Positions 22,451-35,313 of a stretch of DNA of 64,000 nucleotides are shown here, one piece after another. This DNA is from Nephrocerus scutellatus (lineage: Eukaryota; Arthropoda; Insecta; Diptera; Pipunculidae), in NCBI GenBank assembly GCA_947095585.1, contig OX352761.1:37907260-37971259 (forward strand), in the 5' to 3' direction. A program made the position numbers and the translations under genes. Below the pieces are notes generated by a model. That model made no database searches. It was given only the letters and a program-made list of their open reading frames with translations, and was not told the origin of the DNA. Each line of letters opens with the position of its first letter. Position 1 is the stretch's first letter.

Positions 22451-22635
22451 AATGGTGAAAGTTAAAGATAATTGAAAAAAAAATTCAGAGACAATTAAAA
22501 TATAACGAGAGAAAAATCGTGAAAGACGAAAACGTAAACGGGACGCAGAAAGTATTGAACAACGTGAAGAACGATGATTAAAAGATCGCCAAAGGCATGC
22601 AGCTCGTCCTCAAGAAAAAAATTTAACAAAGAAAA
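22451..22635 (+). pseudogene. Autonomous Helitron Rep-helicase, N-terminal fragment
   Basis: From an ATG at 22,451 the frame is broken by a stop after a few codons, then encodes a charged Arg/Lys/Glu-rich segment (RENREKRKRKRDAESIEQRE) typical of the start of insect Helitron proteins. The sequence stops abruptly at the insertion of the minisatellite-bearing Helitron and resumes after it at 30,865. Confidence 0.5.
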
Positions 22636-22859
22636 CTAAATATATTTGTTTGTATATTTGTGCCTAACTAGCTCTGGAACGCCTTGACCAATTTCAACCA
22701 AACTTGGTACACATATTAATTACTATCCGGAATCAAACATAGGTGGTGGGGGTAGCACGTTTTTTGGCTGTGGGAGGCTGCTGCCACCCCAACCACAGGC
22801 AAAAAACCTGCTTCCCCCTCTGCTACAGTTTTCGGTATCACCGTGATGAATAGTGTTGG

Positions 22860-25800
22860 TAGTACGCTCCTATGGATGAGTTATGTATCGCCGCAGGGTG
22901 GTGGGTTCCCGATAGTAGTGTCGATTCTATGGTTTTCGGGGTCGCTGAGTTGAATGGTGATGGTAACGCAGCTCTAGGAGGATGGTGTCGATAGCTGAGT
23001 GGGGGGGGGGGGTTACCGATATTAATGACGATTCTACGGTTTTCTGGGTCGCTGAATTGAATGGTGGTGGTAAGAGAGCTCTAGGGAATGGGGTCGATAA
23101 CTGAAGGGGGGGGGGGGTTACCGATATTAGTGTCGATTCTATGGTTTTCGGGGTCGCTGAGTTGAATGGTGATGGTAAAACAGCTCTAGGGGATGGGGTC
23201 GATAACTGAGGGGGGGTGACCGATATTAGTGTCGATTCTATGGTTTTCGGGGTCGCTGAGTTGAATGGTGATGGTAAGACAGCTCTAGGGGATGGGGTCG
23301 ATAACTGAGTGGTGGGGGTGACCGATATTAGTGTTGATTCTATAGTTTTCGGGGTCGCTGAGTGGAATGGTGATGCTAAGACAGCTCTAGGAGGATGGTG
23401 TCGATAACTGAGAGGGGGGGGTGACCGATATTAGTGTCGATTCTATGGTTTTCGGGGTTGCTGAGTTGAATGGTGATGGTAAGACAGCTCTATGGGTCGG
23501 GGTCGATAACTGAGGGGGGGGGTGACCGATATTAGTGTCGATTCTATGGTTTTCGGGGTCGCTGAGTTAAATGGTGATTGTAAGACAGCTCTAGGGGTTG
23601 GGGTCGATAACTGAAGGGGGGGGGGGGTGACCGATATTAGTGTCGATTCTATGGTTTTCGGGGTCGCTGAGTTGAATGGTGATGGTAATATAGCTCTATG
23701 GGGATGGGGTCGATAACAGTGTGATGGGGGGTGACCGATATTAGTGTTTTCAGGGTCGCTGAGTGGAATGGTGATGCTAAGACAGCTCTAGGAGGCTGGT
23801 GAATGGTTTTCGGGGTCGCTGAGTTGAATGTTGAAGGTAAGAAAGCTCTAGGGGGATGGGGTCGATAACTGAGGGGGGGGGGTAACCGATATTAGTGGTT
23901 ATTCTTATGGTTTTCGGGGTCGCTGAGTTGAATGGTGATGGTAAGACAGCTCTAGGGGATGGGGTCGATAACTGAGGGGGGTAGGGGTGACCGATATTAG
24001 TGTCGATTCTATGGTTTTCGGGGTCGCTGAGTTGAATGGTGATGGTAACACAGCTCTAGGAGGATGGTGTCGAAAGCTGAGAGGGGGGGTGACCGATATT
24101 AATGTCGATTCTATGGTTTTCGGTGTCGCTGACTTAATGGTGATGGTAAGACAGCTCTAGGAGGATGGGCTCGATAACTGAGGGGGGGGGTGACCGATAT
24201 TAGTGTCGATTCTATGGTTTTCGGGGTCGCTGAGTTGAAGGGTGATGGTAAGACAGCTCTAGGGGATGGGGTCGATAACTGAGGGGGGGCGTGTCCGATA
24301 TTAGTGTCGATTCTATGGTTTTCGGGGTCGCTGAGTTGAATGGTGATGGTAAGGCAGCTCTAGGTGATAGTGTCGATAACTGAGAGGGGGTGACCAATAT
24401 TAGTGTCGATTCTATGGTTTTCGGGGTCGCTGAGTTCAATGGTGGTGGTAAGACAGCTCTAGGGGATGGGGTCGATAACTGAGGGGGGGGGTGACCGATA
24501 TTAGTGTCGATTCTATTGTTTTCGGGGTCGCTGACTTGAATGGTGATGGTAACACAGCTCTAGGAGGATGGTGTCTATAACTGAGTGGGGGGGTTACCGA
24601 TATTAATGTCGATTCTATGGTTTTCGGGGTCGCTGAGTTGAATGGTGTTGGTAAGACAGCTCTAGGAGGATGGTGTCGATAGCTGAGAGGGGGGGTGACC
24701 GATATTAATGTCGATTCTATGGTACAGCTCTAGGGGGATGGGGTCGATAACTGATGGAGGGGGGGTGACCGATATTAGTGTCGATTCTATGGTTTCGGGG
24801 TCGCTGAGTTGAATGGTGATGGTAAGACAACTCTAGGGGATGGTGTCTATAACTGAGTGGGGGGGTTACCGATATTAATGTCGATTCTATGGTTTTCGGG
24901 GTCGCTGAGTTGGATGGTGATGGTAATACAGGCCTATGGGGATGGGGTCGATAACTGTGTGGTGGGGGTGACCGATATTGGTGTTGATTCTAGAGTTTTC
25001 GGGGTCGCTGAGTGGAATGGTGATGCTAAGACAGCTCTAGGAGGATGGTGTCGATAAATGAGAGGGGGGGTGACCGATATTAGTGTCGATTCTATGGTTT
25101 TCGGGGTCGCTGAGTTGAATGGTGATGGTAAGGCAGCTCTAGGTGATAGTGTCGATAACTGAGAGGGGGGTGACCAATATTAGTGTCGATTCTATGGTTT
25201 TCGGGGTCGCTGAGTTCAATGGTGGTGGTAAGACAGCTCTAGGGGATGGGGTCGATAACTGAGGGGGGGTGACCGATATTAGTGTCGATTCTATGGTTTT
25301 CGGGGTCGCTGACTTGAATGGTGATGGTAACACAGCTCTAGGAGGATGGTGTCTATAACTGAGTGGGGGGGTTACCGATATTAATGTCGATTCTATGGTT
25401 TTCGGGGTCGCTGAGTTAAATGGTGTTGGTAAGACAGCTCTAGGAGGATGGTGTCGATAGCTGAGAGGGGGGGTGACCGATATTAATGTCGATTCTATGG
25501 TACAGCTCTAGGGGGATGGGGTCGATAACTGAGGGAGGGGGGGTGACCGATATTAGTGTCGATTCTATGGTTTCGGGGTCGCTGAGTTGAATGGTGATGG
25601 TAAGACAGCTCTAGGGGATGGGGTCGATAACTGAGGAGGGTGACCGATATTAGTGTCGATTCTAAGGTTTTCGGGGTCGCGAGTTGAATGGTGATGGTAA
25701 TACAGGCCTATGGGGATGGGGTCGATAACTGAGTGGTGGGGGTGACCGATATTGTTGATTCTATAGTTTTCGGTGTCGCTGAGTGGAATGGTGATGCTAA

Positions 25801-28800
25801 GACAGCTCTAGGAGGATGGTGTTGAAAAATGAGAGGGGGGGTGACCGATATTAGTGTCGACTCTATGGTTTTCGTGGTCGCTGAGTTGAATGGTGATGGT
25901 AACACAGCTCTAGGAGGATGGTGTCGATAAATGAGTGGGGGGGTTACCGATATTAATGTCGATTCTATGGTTTTCGGGGTCGCTGAGTTGAATGGTGTTG
26001 GTAAGACAGCTCTAGGAGGATGGTGTCGATAGCTGAGAGGGGGGGTGACCGATATTAATGTCGATTCTATGGTACAGCTCTAGGGGGATGGGGTCGATAA
26101 CTGATGGAGGGGCGGTGACCGATATTAGTGTCGATTCTATGGTTTCGGGGTCGCTGAGTTGAATGGTGATGGTAAGACAACTCTAGGGGATGGGGTCGAT
26201 AACTGAGGAGGGTGACCGATATTAGTGTCGATTCTAAGGTTTTCGGGGTCGCGAGTTGGATGGTGATGGTAATACAGGCCTATGGGGATGGGGTCGATAA
26301 CTGAGTGGTGGGGGTGACCGATATTGGTGTTGATTCTATAGTTTTCGGGGTCGCTGAGTGGAATGGTGATGCTAAGACAGCTCTAGGAGGATGGTGTCGA
26401 TAAATGAGAGGGGGGTGACCGATATTAGTGTCGATTCTATGGTTTTCGGGGTCGCTGAGTTGAATGGTGATGGTAAGGCAGCTCTAGGTGATAGTGTCGA
26501 TAACTGAGAGGGGGGTGACCAATATAAGTGTCGATTCTATGGTTTTCGGGGTCGCTGAGTTCAATGGTGGTGGTAAGACAGCTCTAGGGGATGGGGTCGA
26601 TAACTGAGGGGGGGTGACCGATATTAGTGTCGATTCTATGGTTTTCGGGGTCGCTGACTTGAATGGTGATGGTAACACAGCTCTAGGAGGATGGTGTCTA
26701 TAACTGAGTGGGGGGGTTACCGATATTAATGTCGATTCTATGGTTTTCGGGGTCGCTGAGTTAAATGGTGTTGGTAAGACAGCTCTAGGAGGATGGTGTC
26801 GATAGCTGAGAGGGGGGGTGACCGATATTAATGTCGATTCTATGGTACAGCTCTAGGGGGATGGGGTCGATAACTGATGGAGGGGGGGTGACCGATATTA
26901 GTGTCGATTCTATGGTTTCGGGGTCGCTGAGTTGAATGGTGATGGTAAGACAACTCTAGGGGATGGGGTCGATAACTGAGGAGGGTGACCGATATTAGTG
27001 TCGATTCTAAGGTTTTCGGGGTCGCGAGTTGGATGGTGATGGTAATACAGGCCTATGGGGATGGGGTCGATAACTGAGTGGTGGGGGTGACCGATATTGG
27101 TGTTGATTCTAGAGTTTTCGGGGTCGCTGAGTGGAATGGTGATGCTAAGACAGCTCTAGGAGGATGGTGTCGATAAATGAGAGGGGGGGTGACCGATATT
27201 AGTGTCGATTCTATGGTTTTCGGGGTCGCTGAGTTGAATGGTGATGGTAAGGCAGCTCTAGGTGATAGTGTCGATAACTGAGAGGGGGGTGACCAATATT
27301 AGTGTCGATTCTATGGTTTTCGGGGTCGCTGAGTTCAATGGTGGTGGTAAGACAGCTCTAGGGGATGGGGTCGATAACTGAGGGGGGGGTGACCGATATT
27401 AGTGTCGATTCTATAGTTTTCGGGGTCGCTGACTTGAATGGTGATGGTAACACAGCTCTAGGAGGATGGTGTCTATAACTGAGTGGGGGGGTTACCGATA
27501 TTAATGTCGATTCTATGGTTTTCGGGGTCGCTGAGTTAAATGGTGTTGGTAAGACAGCTCTAGGGGATGGGGTCGATAACTGAGGAGGGTGACCGATATT
27601 AATGTCGATTCTATGGTACAGCTCTAGGGGGATGGGGTCGATAACTGAGGGAGGGGGGGTGACCGATATTAGTGTCGATTCTATGGTTTCGGGGTCGCTG
27701 AGTTGAATGGTGATGGTAAGACAGCTCTAGGGGATGGGGTCGATAACTGAGGAGGGTGACCGATATTAGTGTCGATTCTAAGGTTTTCGGGGTCGCGAGT
27801 TGAATGGTGATGGTAATACAGGCCTATGAGGATGGGGTCGATAACTGAGTGGTGGGGGTGACCGATATTGGTGTTGATTCTATAGTTTTCGGGGTCGCTG
27901 AGTGGAATGGTGATGCTAAGACAGCTCTAGGAGGATGGTGTTGAAAAATGAGAGGGGGGGTGACCGATATTAGTGTCGATTCTATGGTTTTCGGGGTCGC
28001 TGAGTTGAATGGTGATGGTAACACAGCTCTAGGAGGATGGTGTCGATAAATGAGTGGGGGGGTTACCGATATTAATGTCGATTCTATGGTTTTCGGGGTC
28101 GCTGAGTTGAATGGTGTTGGTAAGACAGCTCTAGGAGGATGGTGTCGATAGCTGAGAGGGGGGGTGACCGATATTAATGTCGATTCTATGGTACAGCTCT
28201 AGGGGGATGGGGTCGATAACTGATGGAGGGGGGGTGACCGATATTAGTGTCGATTCTATGGTTTCGGGGTCGCTGAGTTGAATGGTGATGGTAAGACAAC
28301 TCTAGGGGATGGGGTCGATAACTGAGGAGGGTGACCGATATTAGTGTCGATTCTAAGGTTTTCGGGGTCGCGAGTTGGATGGTGATGGTAATACAGGCCT
28401 ATGGGGATGGGGTCGATAACTGAGTGGTGGGGGTAACCGATATTGGTGTTGATTCTATAGTTTTCGGGGTCGCTGAGTGGAATGGTGATGCAAAGACAGC
28501 TCTAGGAGGATGGTGTCGATAAATGAGAGGGGGGGTGACCGATATTAGTGTCGATTATATGGTTTTCGGGGTCGCTGAGTTGAATGGTGATAGTAAGGCA
28601 GCTCTAGGTGATAGTGTCGATAACTGAGAGGGGGGTGACCAATATTAGTGTCGATTCTATGGTTTTCGGGGTCGCTGAGTTCAATGGTGGTGGTAAGACA
28701 GCTCTAGGGGATGGGGTCGATAACTGAGGGGGGGGTGACCGATATTAGTGTCGATTCTATGGTTTTCGGGGTCGCTGACTTGAATGGTGATGGTAACACA

Positions 28801-30370
28801 GCTCTAGGAGGATGGTGTCTATAACTGAGTGGGGGGGTTACCGATATTAATGTCGATTCTATGGTTTTCGGGGTCGCTGAGTTAAATGGTGTTGGTAAGA
28901 CAGCTCTAGGAGGATGGTGTCGATAGCTGAGAGGGGGGGTGACCGATATTAATGTCGATTCTATGGTACAGCTCTAGGGGGATGGGGTCGATAAATGAGG
29001 GAGGGGGGTGACCGATATTAGTGTCGATTCTATGGTTTCGGGGTCGCTGAGTTGAATGGTGATGGTAAGACAGCTCTAGGGGATGGGGTCGATAACTGAG
29101 GAGGGTGACCGATATTAGTGTCGATTCTAATGTTTTCGGGGTCGCGAGTTGAATGGTGATGGTAATACAGGCCTATGGGGATGGGGTCGATAACTGAGTG
29201 GTGGGGGTGACCGATATTGGTGTTGATTCTATAGTTTTCGGGGTCGCTGAGTGGAATGGTGATGCTAAGACAGCTCTAGGAGGATGGTGTTGAAAAATGA
29301 GAGGGGGGGTGACCGATATTAGTGTCGATTCTATGGTTTTCGGGGTCGCTGAGTTGAATGGTGAAGGTAACACAGCTCTTGGATGATGGTGTCGATAACT
29401 GAAGGGGGGGGGGTGACCGATATTAGTGTCGATTCTATGGTTTTCGGGGTCGCTGAGTTGAATGGTGATGGTAAGACAGCTCTAGGGGATGGGGTCGATA
29501 ACTGAGGTGGGGTGTCCGATATTAGTGTCGATTCTATGGTTTTCGGGGTCGCTGAGTTGAATGGTGATGGTAAGGCAGCTCTAGGGGATAGTGTCGATAA
29601 CTGAGGGGGGTGACCAATATTAATGTCGATTCTATGGTTTTCGGGGTCGCTGAGTTGAATGGTGATGGTAAGACAGCTCTAGGGGGATGGGGTCGATAAC
29701 TGATGGGGGGTGACCGATATTAGTGTCGATTCTATGGTTTTCGGGGTCGCTGAGTTGAATGGTGATGGTAAGACAGCTCTAGGGTATTGGGTCGATAACT
29801 GAGGGGGGTGGTGACCGATATTAGTGTCGATTCTATGGTTTTCGGGGTCGCTGAGTCTAATGGTGATGGTAATACAGCCCTATGGGCATGGGGTCGATAA
29901 CTGAGTGGTAGGGGGTGTCTGATATTAGTGTTGATTCTATAGTTTTTGGGGTCGCTGAGTGCAATGGTGATGCTAAGACAGCTCTAGGGGGATGGGGTCG
30001 ATAACTGAGTTTGGTGTAGGGGTGACCGATATTAGTGTTGATTCTATAGTTTTCGGGGTCGCTGAGTAGAATGGTGATGGTAATACAGCCCCATGGGGAT
30101 GGGGTCGATATCTGTGTGGTGGGGGGTGACCGATATTAGTATTGATTCTATACTTTTCGGGGTCGCTGAGTACAATGGTGATGCTAATACAGCCCTAGAG
30201 GGATGGAGTAGATAACTGAGCGGGATGACCTATATTAGTGTCCATTCCATAGTTCTCGGGGTCACTTAGATGAATAGTGTTGGAAGGACACTTCTATGGG
30301 TGAGTTGTTTTTCCGGAGGGGGGAGGGTGACAGATATTAATGTCGTTCCATTAGTTTTCGGGATCACAGA
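22860..30370. repeat. G-rich ~100-bp minisatellite with higher-order structure
   Basis: The monomer runs gaccgatattagtgtcgatt, ctatggttttcggggtcgct, gagttgaatggtgatggtaa, gacagctctaggggatgggg, tcgataactgagggggggt, about 100 bp (for example starts at 23,218 and 23,320), giving roughly 75 copies. A truncated monomer (ctatggtacagctctaggg) recurs near 24,717, 25,495, 26,066, 26,840, 27,611, 28,188 and 28,962. From about 24.4 to 29.4 kb blocks repeat with a ~1,345-bp period, a higher-order repeat of about 13-14 monomers. Outer monomers are more diverged (22,860-23,200 and 29,900-30,370). Each unit has G runs of 4, 4 and 7-10. Open frames in it are repeat artefacts. Confidence 0.95.
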
Positions 30371-30836
30371 GATGAATAGTGGTGCTTAGAATGGTACTTG
30401 GCGACCAGCGACCGGATGGATTTCGAGTGAAAAGGGACAGTGTAAAGCAGTTTTTATCACACGAATAGCACTCATTTCGACGGATCTACCTTTTAAATTT
30501 AAGAGATTGCAATTTCCAGTAAAACTTTCTCTTTCGATGACGATCAATAAGTCGGACAGTTTTTAGATTTGAGATTTGAGACAATTTTTTTGTTGCTACC
30601 CTAGAGGGTTCACCTAAGAAATTTATTCTTGCTCTTGAAGGTGAAACTAAAAGCATTGTATAGAACCAAGTTTTGTTTAAAAGTTATATTATTTATTTTA
30701 TTTAAATTTTATTTTATAGTTTGAATACTTTATAATTTAAAATACTTATTTTATTAAAAAAATAGCAATTTTACCTTAAAGATAGATATCATTATTTTTC
30801 CCACCCCTGCCTAATAGAAGATTGAGATGAATAAAA

Positions 30837-30864
30837 ACCTGGGCAACGCCGGGTAATCAGCTAG
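30837..30864 (+). other. Helitron 3' terminal hairpin and CTAG end
   Basis: Stem acctgg/ccgggt (one G-T pair), loop gcaacg, spacer aatcag, terminal ctag. This is the signal that ends rolling-circle transposition in Helitrons. Confidence 0.85.
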
Positions 30865-32660
30865 TAATACTAATAATAAACGGATAAATTCTTTAGCTTT
30901 AGACCTATATGGTATGAAAAATTTTTTATATCCACGTCAAGTTGTTACATTATTAAAAACTAATTTAAGTCGTTATGCTTCTAATTATTTACCATCTGAA
31001 TTACAAAACATTTCTCTAAAATTAGGCAATCGTTGCAAGACTCATTTGACTAATAATCAAATTGAATCCCATATTTCTAGAGCATACTGGAATGAACTTG
31101 ATCCCGGTATAATACCTGATGAAATTGCACTACTTACTTCTGCTGAACGCTGATTAATTTCCCGAATTAACTTATATCTTAAAATTATAAAACTTGATGG
31201 AAGATTTGGTCAAAAAAAAGACAAGCTTTTCACTTTGCTCAAGACGAAATACCTGATCAATTATTACTTCGACCTATTGACGAATGTGGCTTAGTAGTAA
31301 TAACAGAATTTTTGGAAAATGTTAACGCTATTTGACAATTAAATATAAACTTTTCTAGACTTGAAACGGCTCTTTGCTGGCTTATTACTAATAGTCCACT
31401 TTATAACGACGTAACAATTCGAATGCCTGATGAAATTAACATTCAAAATATTTGTGGTGTACCACAAATTCTTCCCATTTCTCGTGTCGAAAGTGTCGAA
31501 TCGTGGAAAGTAAAAGCCATCAAACTCGTGTTCTTCGCGCTAATTTTCATCAGGCTAATCAAATATTTCGAATACATGCAGGACAATAATGTACTGCAAT
31601 AACTGATTTTTATTTTAATTCAAGACATGACTGCGGTGTTGTTATTTGTAATGGTTATTCACTGTTAAATATAAAAAATTTGGCTGACAATATAATTGAT
31701 TCGCATTTGTGTGGTCCAGGCGGAACTTCAACCCATTTAAATTGTCTAACCGGGAAAGCTTGTGTGGTTGAAAAAGAATCTCAAACTGAATTAGTTCGAT
31801 TACTAAAGACGAAGTATAGAAGGTAGAAATCGAAACAAACAATTTACTATTGATGCAATAAATGTAGAAATAATATGTGATACTTTTCACACTTCTAATC
31901 TAATTGCAATTAATTCAAATCCTCATGAAGGTCAACATGCAACATTATCTCAGTCCACATATGTTCCAATAATTCATAGTATTATGTTTCATGCAGAACA
32001 AAATCATCCAAGTGTTTCAGATATTGTAGAAATCCCAAATCGGCAGGACGAAATAAATTTAAAACAAATTAGACCAATTGCTCTAAATAAACAATTAGGT
32101 CCGCCGACTTTCTTTTTGACTTTCAGTCCTAACGATTTAAAATGGCATACTTTTAACTAATGGACGTATAGTGTAGTGGTTGGTGGCGTATAGAAATCCA
32201 GAATGGAGGTTCTCTTCACCTTCATATGGTTATTTGGGTGCAAAATTTTCCATCATTATCAAATCCTGAAACTGTTTATATACTAAATTCAATTATTTCT
32301 TGTCGATTGCCTGATTCAAATGCAGATGAAGCTTTTCATAAATTAGTTAAAGATTGTCAAGCTAATTGACATACTCATTCTTGTTATAAACATGCAGAAT
32401 ACTGTAGATTTGGTTTTCCCCAAAGATTAAGTGATAGAACAAACATTATTGACCCCAACTCAAATGAATTACTGACCAATGGTGGGAGAATATGTATATT
32501 GAAAATACGACGGGATGAGGAAAGTATAAACAATTACAACTCAGTTTAAATTTGTATGGAAATGTTAAATAGACGACAAGTTTCAGCATGTGAGTGCGCA
32601 TTACGTTTATGTCATCTTAAATTAAACAAAACTCCCGTAAAAGTGTTTTTCTCAACACTC
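30865..32660 (+). pseudogene. Autonomous Helitron Rep-helicase, Rep region
   Basis: Several frames joined by frameshifts and stops encode the Helitron-like N region: MKNFLYPRQVVTLLKTNLSR at 30,914, RFGQ then QAFHFAQDEIPDQLL, ETALCWLITNSPLYNDV, and FFLTFSPNDLKWHTF near 32,110-32,155. The HUH nickase motif GGSLHLHMVIW lies at about 32,205-32,240 with both histidines kept. CYKHAEYCRFGFPQ follows at about 32,380-32,420. Rep nicks and joins DNA during rolling-circle transposition. Several in-frame stops are TAA where Gln, or TGA where Arg, is expected. The gene is cut at 32,660 by an errantivirus and resumes at 49,697. Confidence 0.8.
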
Positions 32661-32884
32661 GGTTACATTCCCAGAACACTCTCACATCACTTTATAATAT
32701 TATTCATAATACACATTCATAATATTACTCAGAATTCAGTTCTAAGTTCTCAGCTTAATTAAGTGCTAATAAATAAAAAGTTGTTTTAGAAATTAAAATA
32801 CTTGTGTTTAATTTAGTTGTGGTGTTTTCATTCGAAAACACAAAATATATTTTTTTTAAATAAATACGAATCGGAAACGAAACT
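32661..32884 (+). repeat. 5' LTR of errantivirus, promoter-deleted
   Basis: It is 224 bp against 697 bp for the 3' LTR. Both share the first ~72 bp (ggttacattcccagaacact to aatattactca). This copy then jumps directly to gaattcagttctaagttctc, missing about 473 bp that in the 3' LTR contain the tandem U3 repeats, TATA box and initiator. The polyadenylation signal aataaa (about 32,770) remains. Confidence 0.85.
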
Positions 32885-32902
32885 GGCGCAGTCGGTAGGA
32901 TC
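32884..32902 (+). other. Primer-binding site, tRNA-Ser-like
   Basis: TGGCGCAGTCGGTAGGATC directly at the LTR end, its first T shared with the LTR, as in 17.6/297 elements. Confidence 0.8.
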
Positions 32903-33129
32903 CTAAAAGATAAAGATATCTTGCTTTATTTAAAGTTTAATTCAGGGTCGTCCTTTAACTAATTAAAATAGTTTGCCGGTAAAGTGAAATTACAAAACGG
33001 ACAACAATAAAAAAAATATATACAATCATTAAAGTGAAAAACATAGTGAACCAGATCTTTAAAAGACAATTTCACAAAATCTCATAGAGGGAATGTTTGA
33101 CTAAAAACAATTAAATTAAAAAAATTTTA

Positions 33130-34498
33130 ATGCAACCAGAAGAAATAAAACTTCAAAAGGGAGCAGAAGCAAATAGAAGAACCACACATAGAACAGAATT
33201 CACAAAGTTGGATAGACGACGAAGCAAACAATTGATTTTAAAGAGCATTTTAAAGCAATTCAAGAAAAGTTAAGAAGACAACAGCTTCGAGAAAAAAAAT
33301 TAAATAAAAGTGAAATAAAAGAAAAGAAGGAAGAGCAACTTTACGTGGCATAAAATATCCAAGTCGAAAGCCCCAACGTGTTCCGAAAAATAGATGAAGA
33401 AATTCAGACCATACAACATACCAGCTGCATTAAAATTTGACAGAAAGGAAAGTGATACCTCAGCTATAGAATCAACACAATCAACAGATCCAGCAGTGAT
33501 CCAGCAACTAAAAGAAGAACCAATTGAAGAAAATCTCCAGCAACCAACAAATTCAAAAAATAAGGTAACAATGGCAACTATAACTATTGATCCATTAAAA
33601 TTAGTGAAGAAATTACCATACTTCAACGGTAAAACATGTAATTTAATTATATTCATAAAAAAGTCAGAATTTATAATGAGCACAGTCATTTTACACAATG
33701 AACCCGCAAAAGAATTTATAGTTAGTGAAATAAAATCAAAAATCACAGATTATGGATTAGAAGTAATATTACGGGGTGGTGGTGACCCAAATAGTTGGCA
33801 AAAAGTAAAGAATATATTAATTAGAAATTTCGGAGAGAAAGAATCCTTTTTAAAATTAAAAGAACAAGCAGATAGAGTCTATACTAAGAATATAACTCAG
33901 CTTTATAATTCATATTCAGACATTCTTTGTAGATTAAATAATAAATATTATCTATCGGAAGACAAACCAATAGAATATAATTCTAGCAATAATAAAGCAT
34001 CATTACTAGCTAAATTCTGCGAAAAATTCCACCAAATGCTAGTTCAATTATAATTAAATCATAACATAAAAACTTTAAGTGAAGCTTTCTATAAATTAGA
34101 AGCCTGTCATTGGACAAAGGAAGAAAATAATAATTTTCGAAGTTTTAGAAATAACAATAATAATTTTAATGACAAAAATTATAAACAAAATAATAACTAT
34201 AATACAAATCAAAGAAATAATAGGGATTATAAAAACGAACCAAGAAATTCAAATAACAATAGGAATTTCAATAACAAAGGCCAGAACTTTTATAGAAACA
34301 ATAATCAAAACTATAGGAACCAAAATGAACAAAATTATAGGCAACCAAACAGAAGTGGAAATTTTTCTAATAATAATCGTAACCCATTTGCCACACAAAA
34401 AAAAAGAAATGATCCAGAACCAATGGAAGTAGATCACCTTACTCAAAATACAGCAAATTTTCAAACACCTGCCTCAACAGACCATTACCCTGCATAGA
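33130..34498 (+). pseudogene. gag: Errantivirus gag, broken
   Basis: This encoded the structural Gag protein. A start at 33,130 (MQPEEIKLQKGAEANRRTTH) soon meets a stop. A 219-codon frame (33,394-34,053) carries the capsid-like part (DPLKLVKKLPYFNGK, then VILRGGGDPNSWQKVKNILI). After a stop and frameshift near 34,053 the Asn-rich nucleocapsid-like tail follows (about 34,120-34,440), ending near MEVDHL. No CCHC knuckle is present, as is usual in the 17.6/297 group, whose Gag has an Asn/Arg-rich tail. It is decayed. Confidence 0.75.
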
Positions 34499-34504
34499 TG
34501 TTCA

Positions 34505-35313
34505 TATTCTTAATAAAAAACTTAGATTTTTAGTAGACACAGGAGCAGCTACATCTATTTTAAAAGAAAATATATTCCCAAGACATTTTGAAAGTAAATT
34601 AGACAGTATATAATATAATATATATAATGAAAAACAAGTAAATACTAAAATAATTTTACCATTACCAATCGAATTTAATAAAAGAGAATCAACCATGGAA
34701 TTTTTAATATCTCCGATTACCAACAGTTCATTTGACGGAATTTTAGGAAATAATATCCTTATACCATTAGAAGCCGAAATATCATATTATACTCATACAT
34801 TGAAAATTAAAAATACTAATATCCCATTGCTCCCAAAACCCAAGGAATACCCTTTAGATAGTTATATTCAAGAATTATCAAAAACACAAATAAATTTATG
34901 TGGTATTGATTTAGCTTTACAAGACCTAACCGACAAATTAACTAAACCTTATATGAACAGAGAAGAAAAGATAGCTCTAAATCAAATATTAAAAAATAAT
35001 AAACAATTATTCTATAGAGAAGGAGACATTTTAACTAACGTAAAAGAAGTAACACATAAAATTGAAACTAAAAGTGATAAACCAATATATTCACGTCTAT
35101 ATAGATATCCAGAAGTACATATAAAAGAAGTCGATAAACAAATAATCGAAATGCTAGAACAAGGCATAATAAAAGAAAGCAACAGTCCATACAATGCTCC
35201 TATCTGGGTCGTTCCCAAAAAGATAGACAATTCAGGACTTAAGAAATGATTATATAGATTATAGAAAACTTAACGAGATAACCGTGGAAGACAAGTTTCC
35301 TATTCCAAACATT
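34505..35313 (+). pseudogene. pol: Errantivirus pol, 5' part (protease and start of reverse transcriptase)
   Basis: The protease active site FLVDTGAATSI is encoded at about 34,528-34,560. The frame then has a stop near 34,610. A long frame (34,695-35,249) runs through the linker to the start of reverse transcriptase (YRYPEVHIKEVDKQIIEML, then SNSPYNAPIWVVPKK), followed by a frameshift near 35,245. Translation is cut at 35,313 by the nested element, directly after the PIPN motif. The gene resumes after the CATT duplication at 46,121. Confidence 0.8.

Larger units (their letters stand above)
22636..30864 (+). mobile_element. Non-autonomous Helitron carrying a large minisatellite
   Basis: The 5' end (ctaaatatatttgtttgtat, then gcctaactagctctggaacg and 'ccaatttcaaccaaacttgg' tacaca) matches the conserved 5' region of insect Helitrons. 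The 3' end is textbook: a 6-bp hairpin acctgg-gcaacg-ccgggt (30,837-30,854), a 6-nt spacer, then CTAG (30,861-30,864) followed by T. It is inserted in the coding region of an autonomous Helitron, whose frame continues on both sides. About 7.5 kb of its 8.2 kb is tandem repeat, so the array was captured or grew inside the element. Confidence 0.8.

Noticed and set aside
24212..29373. Serial minus-strand ORFs rich in SATPKTIESTLIS
   Set aside because: They are translations of the ~100-bp minisatellite, with lengths set by repeat phase. There is no start context, no domain and no conservation beyond the DNA repeat.
22860..30370. CRISPR-like array
   Set aside because: Units are contiguous ~100-bp monomers without unique spacers, in a eukaryotic Helitron.
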